From Nitrospirota bacterium (lineage in GTDB: Bacteria; Nitrospirota; Nitrospiria; SBBL01; Manganitrophaceae), in the NCBI GenBank assembly GCA_023248505.1, contig JAHFEM010000019.1:1-6557 (forward strand): a DNA stretch of 6,557 bases, read 5' to 3'. Each line of letters opens with the position of its first letter. Positions within the stretch are counted from its first letter, which is position 1. Both the position numbers and the translations under genes were made by a program. Under the pieces are notes generated by a model. That model was given only the letters and a program-made list of their open reading frames with translations. It did not search any database and had not been told where the DNA came from. Shown piece after piece: positions 5,851 through 6,557 of the stretch.

Positions 5851-5931
5851 GGAAAGAGGCTATGAGCGATCGATTCTGTGAGAGGAGCGGGGATGCGTTT
5901 CCGTCCTGCGGCTGGGCAGGCTCTGGCGAAC
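5851..5931. other. Convergent gap with no clear terminator
   Basis: This gap separates the ends of the rightward membrane-protein gene and the leftward MOSC gene. The only stem seen is 5 bp (cctgc at 5905-5909 with gcagg at 5916-5920), without a T-tract. I see no gene here. Confidence 0.4.
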
Positions 5932-6557
5932 CTACTCGTCCAACGCCGCCGACTCCGTGCAGGCACGGCCCCGCACCAGGTGCACCTCGTCGCCCACGGC
6001 GATCTCGCCCCCTTCGATGACAAAGCAGTTGAGCGCGAGCTTTCCCTCGAAGCGCTGATAGATGCCGAGGGTGATTTTCTTTTCCTGAGCCAGTGTGTCG
6101 GGATCGAATGAAGTCATGATGCACCTGAGGCGCAAATCCTGAATACCGATGAGCACCTTGCCGACGCGCAGGCACGCGCCCGGCCACTCCCGCTCCGCCA
6201 TCCCCTCCACGCCGCCGATCACGATGTTCGGCCGTAGCCGGCGATGGTCGTGGCCGAAGGCGGCGATGGCGCCGTCGGTGGCGACCAGCAACGGCAGAAC
6301 GTCGAAGCGATCGGCGGCGTCATACCGCACCAGCTTCGCGCCCCGTCCGCCGATCTCCGCCACCTCGGCGGCCACCGCCTGGCTGTCCCAGGGACGGCCA
6401 TCCACCCGCGGTTGGCCGTCTGTCCCCAGCGAGCCTTTATGGCCCAGGAACTTCGGATGCGTGCGCGAGGTAATCACCTCGCCCTGCTTATCCTCGACAT
6501 GCACGATCCGGTCGCCGTCGATGCCGAGCGGCCCGACGTGTGCCCGTTGCAACTCTT
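5932..6557 (-). CDS. MOSC-domain protein with N-terminal MOSC barrel, 5' end cut by window
   Basis: The frame is open to the right edge, so the N-terminus is missing. A TTG at 6552 is probably internal, since visible residues ELQRAHVGPLGIDGDR match the middle of a typical N-terminal MOSC barrel. Counting from that TTG, visible family features are GPLGIDGDR (7-15), FDVLPLLVATDGA (83-95), LRPNIVIGG (106-114), RCIMTSFDPDT (143-153) with the candidate cofactor-binding Cys144, and GEIAVGDEVHLV (182-193). MOSC proteins bind or carry molybdenum cofactor; relatives include the Moco sulfurase C-terminus, YcbX, YiiM and mARC. The reaction here cannot be read from sequence. Its codon choice differs from the NarK gene: by hand count valine is GTG 12, GTC 5, GTT 1, against GTC about 16, GTT 6, GTG 3. 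Confidence 0.88.
   Translation of the reverse strand, partial: ELQRAHVGPLGIDGDRIVHVEDKQGEVITSRTHPKFLGHKGSLGTDGQPRVDGRPWDSQAVAAEVAEIGGRGAKLVRYDAADRFDVLPLLVATDGAIAAFGHDHRRLRPNIVIGGVEGMAEREWPGACLRVGKVLIGIQDLRLRCIMTSFDPDTLAQEKKITLGIYQRFEGKLALNCFVIEGGEIAVGDEVHLVRGRACTESAALDE

Noticed and set aside
5905..5920. Short stem as a terminator between the convergent genes
   Set aside because: It has only a five-base stem and no T-tract on either strand.

Overview
The window is a GC-rich stretch of bacterial chromosome with tightly packed genes and short gaps. No rRNA, tRNA, insertion sequence or CRISPR array is visible. The gene mix is a NarK-type nitrate/nitrite transporter, NifI-like PII proteins, an SmbP-like small periplasmic protein and a Ycf48-like propeller. 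It would suit a nitrogen-cycling environmental bacterium, and Nitrospirota is my low-confidence guess. No taxonomic marker gene is present.

Left block (about 1-2463, minus strand, read right to left). Three genes form an apparent operon. The first (2463-1360) is a one-frame fusion of a cytoplasmic MsrP/sulfite-oxidase-type molybdopterin domain to a PII signalling domain that resembles NifI2. The second (1342-1010) is a stand-alone PII protein resembling NifI1. The third (1013 to the left edge) is a NarK/NasA-family transporter, cut by the window; its start overlaps the PII stop by 4 bp (ATGA). The pairing suggests that carbon/nitrogen and energy status (2-oxoglutarate, ATP/ADP) is sensed by a two-part PII device. 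One half is wired to a molybdenum-cofactor domain and both are co-expressed with nitrate/nitrite transport. This fusion operon is the most unusual content of the window.

Middle (2464-3215). A 266-bp gap holds a perfect 13-bp-stem hairpin just upstream of the fusion gene, which may be a terminator or a leader attenuator. Next comes a small secreted SmbP-like protein (3140-2730, minus). A divergent promoter region of roughly 75 bp separates it from the rightward genes.

Right block (3192/3216-5850, plus strand). A secreted Ycf48/HCF136-like protein has 14 repeats, enough for two seven-bladed propellers. It is followed 13 bp later by a seven-helix membrane protein of unknown function, possibly a remote UbiA relative. 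The two look like an operon.

Right edge (6557-5932, minus). A MOSC-domain protein, cut by the window, converges on the membrane-protein gene. It is a likely molybdenum-cofactor-binding protein, and its valine and leucine codon preference differs from that of the transporter gene.
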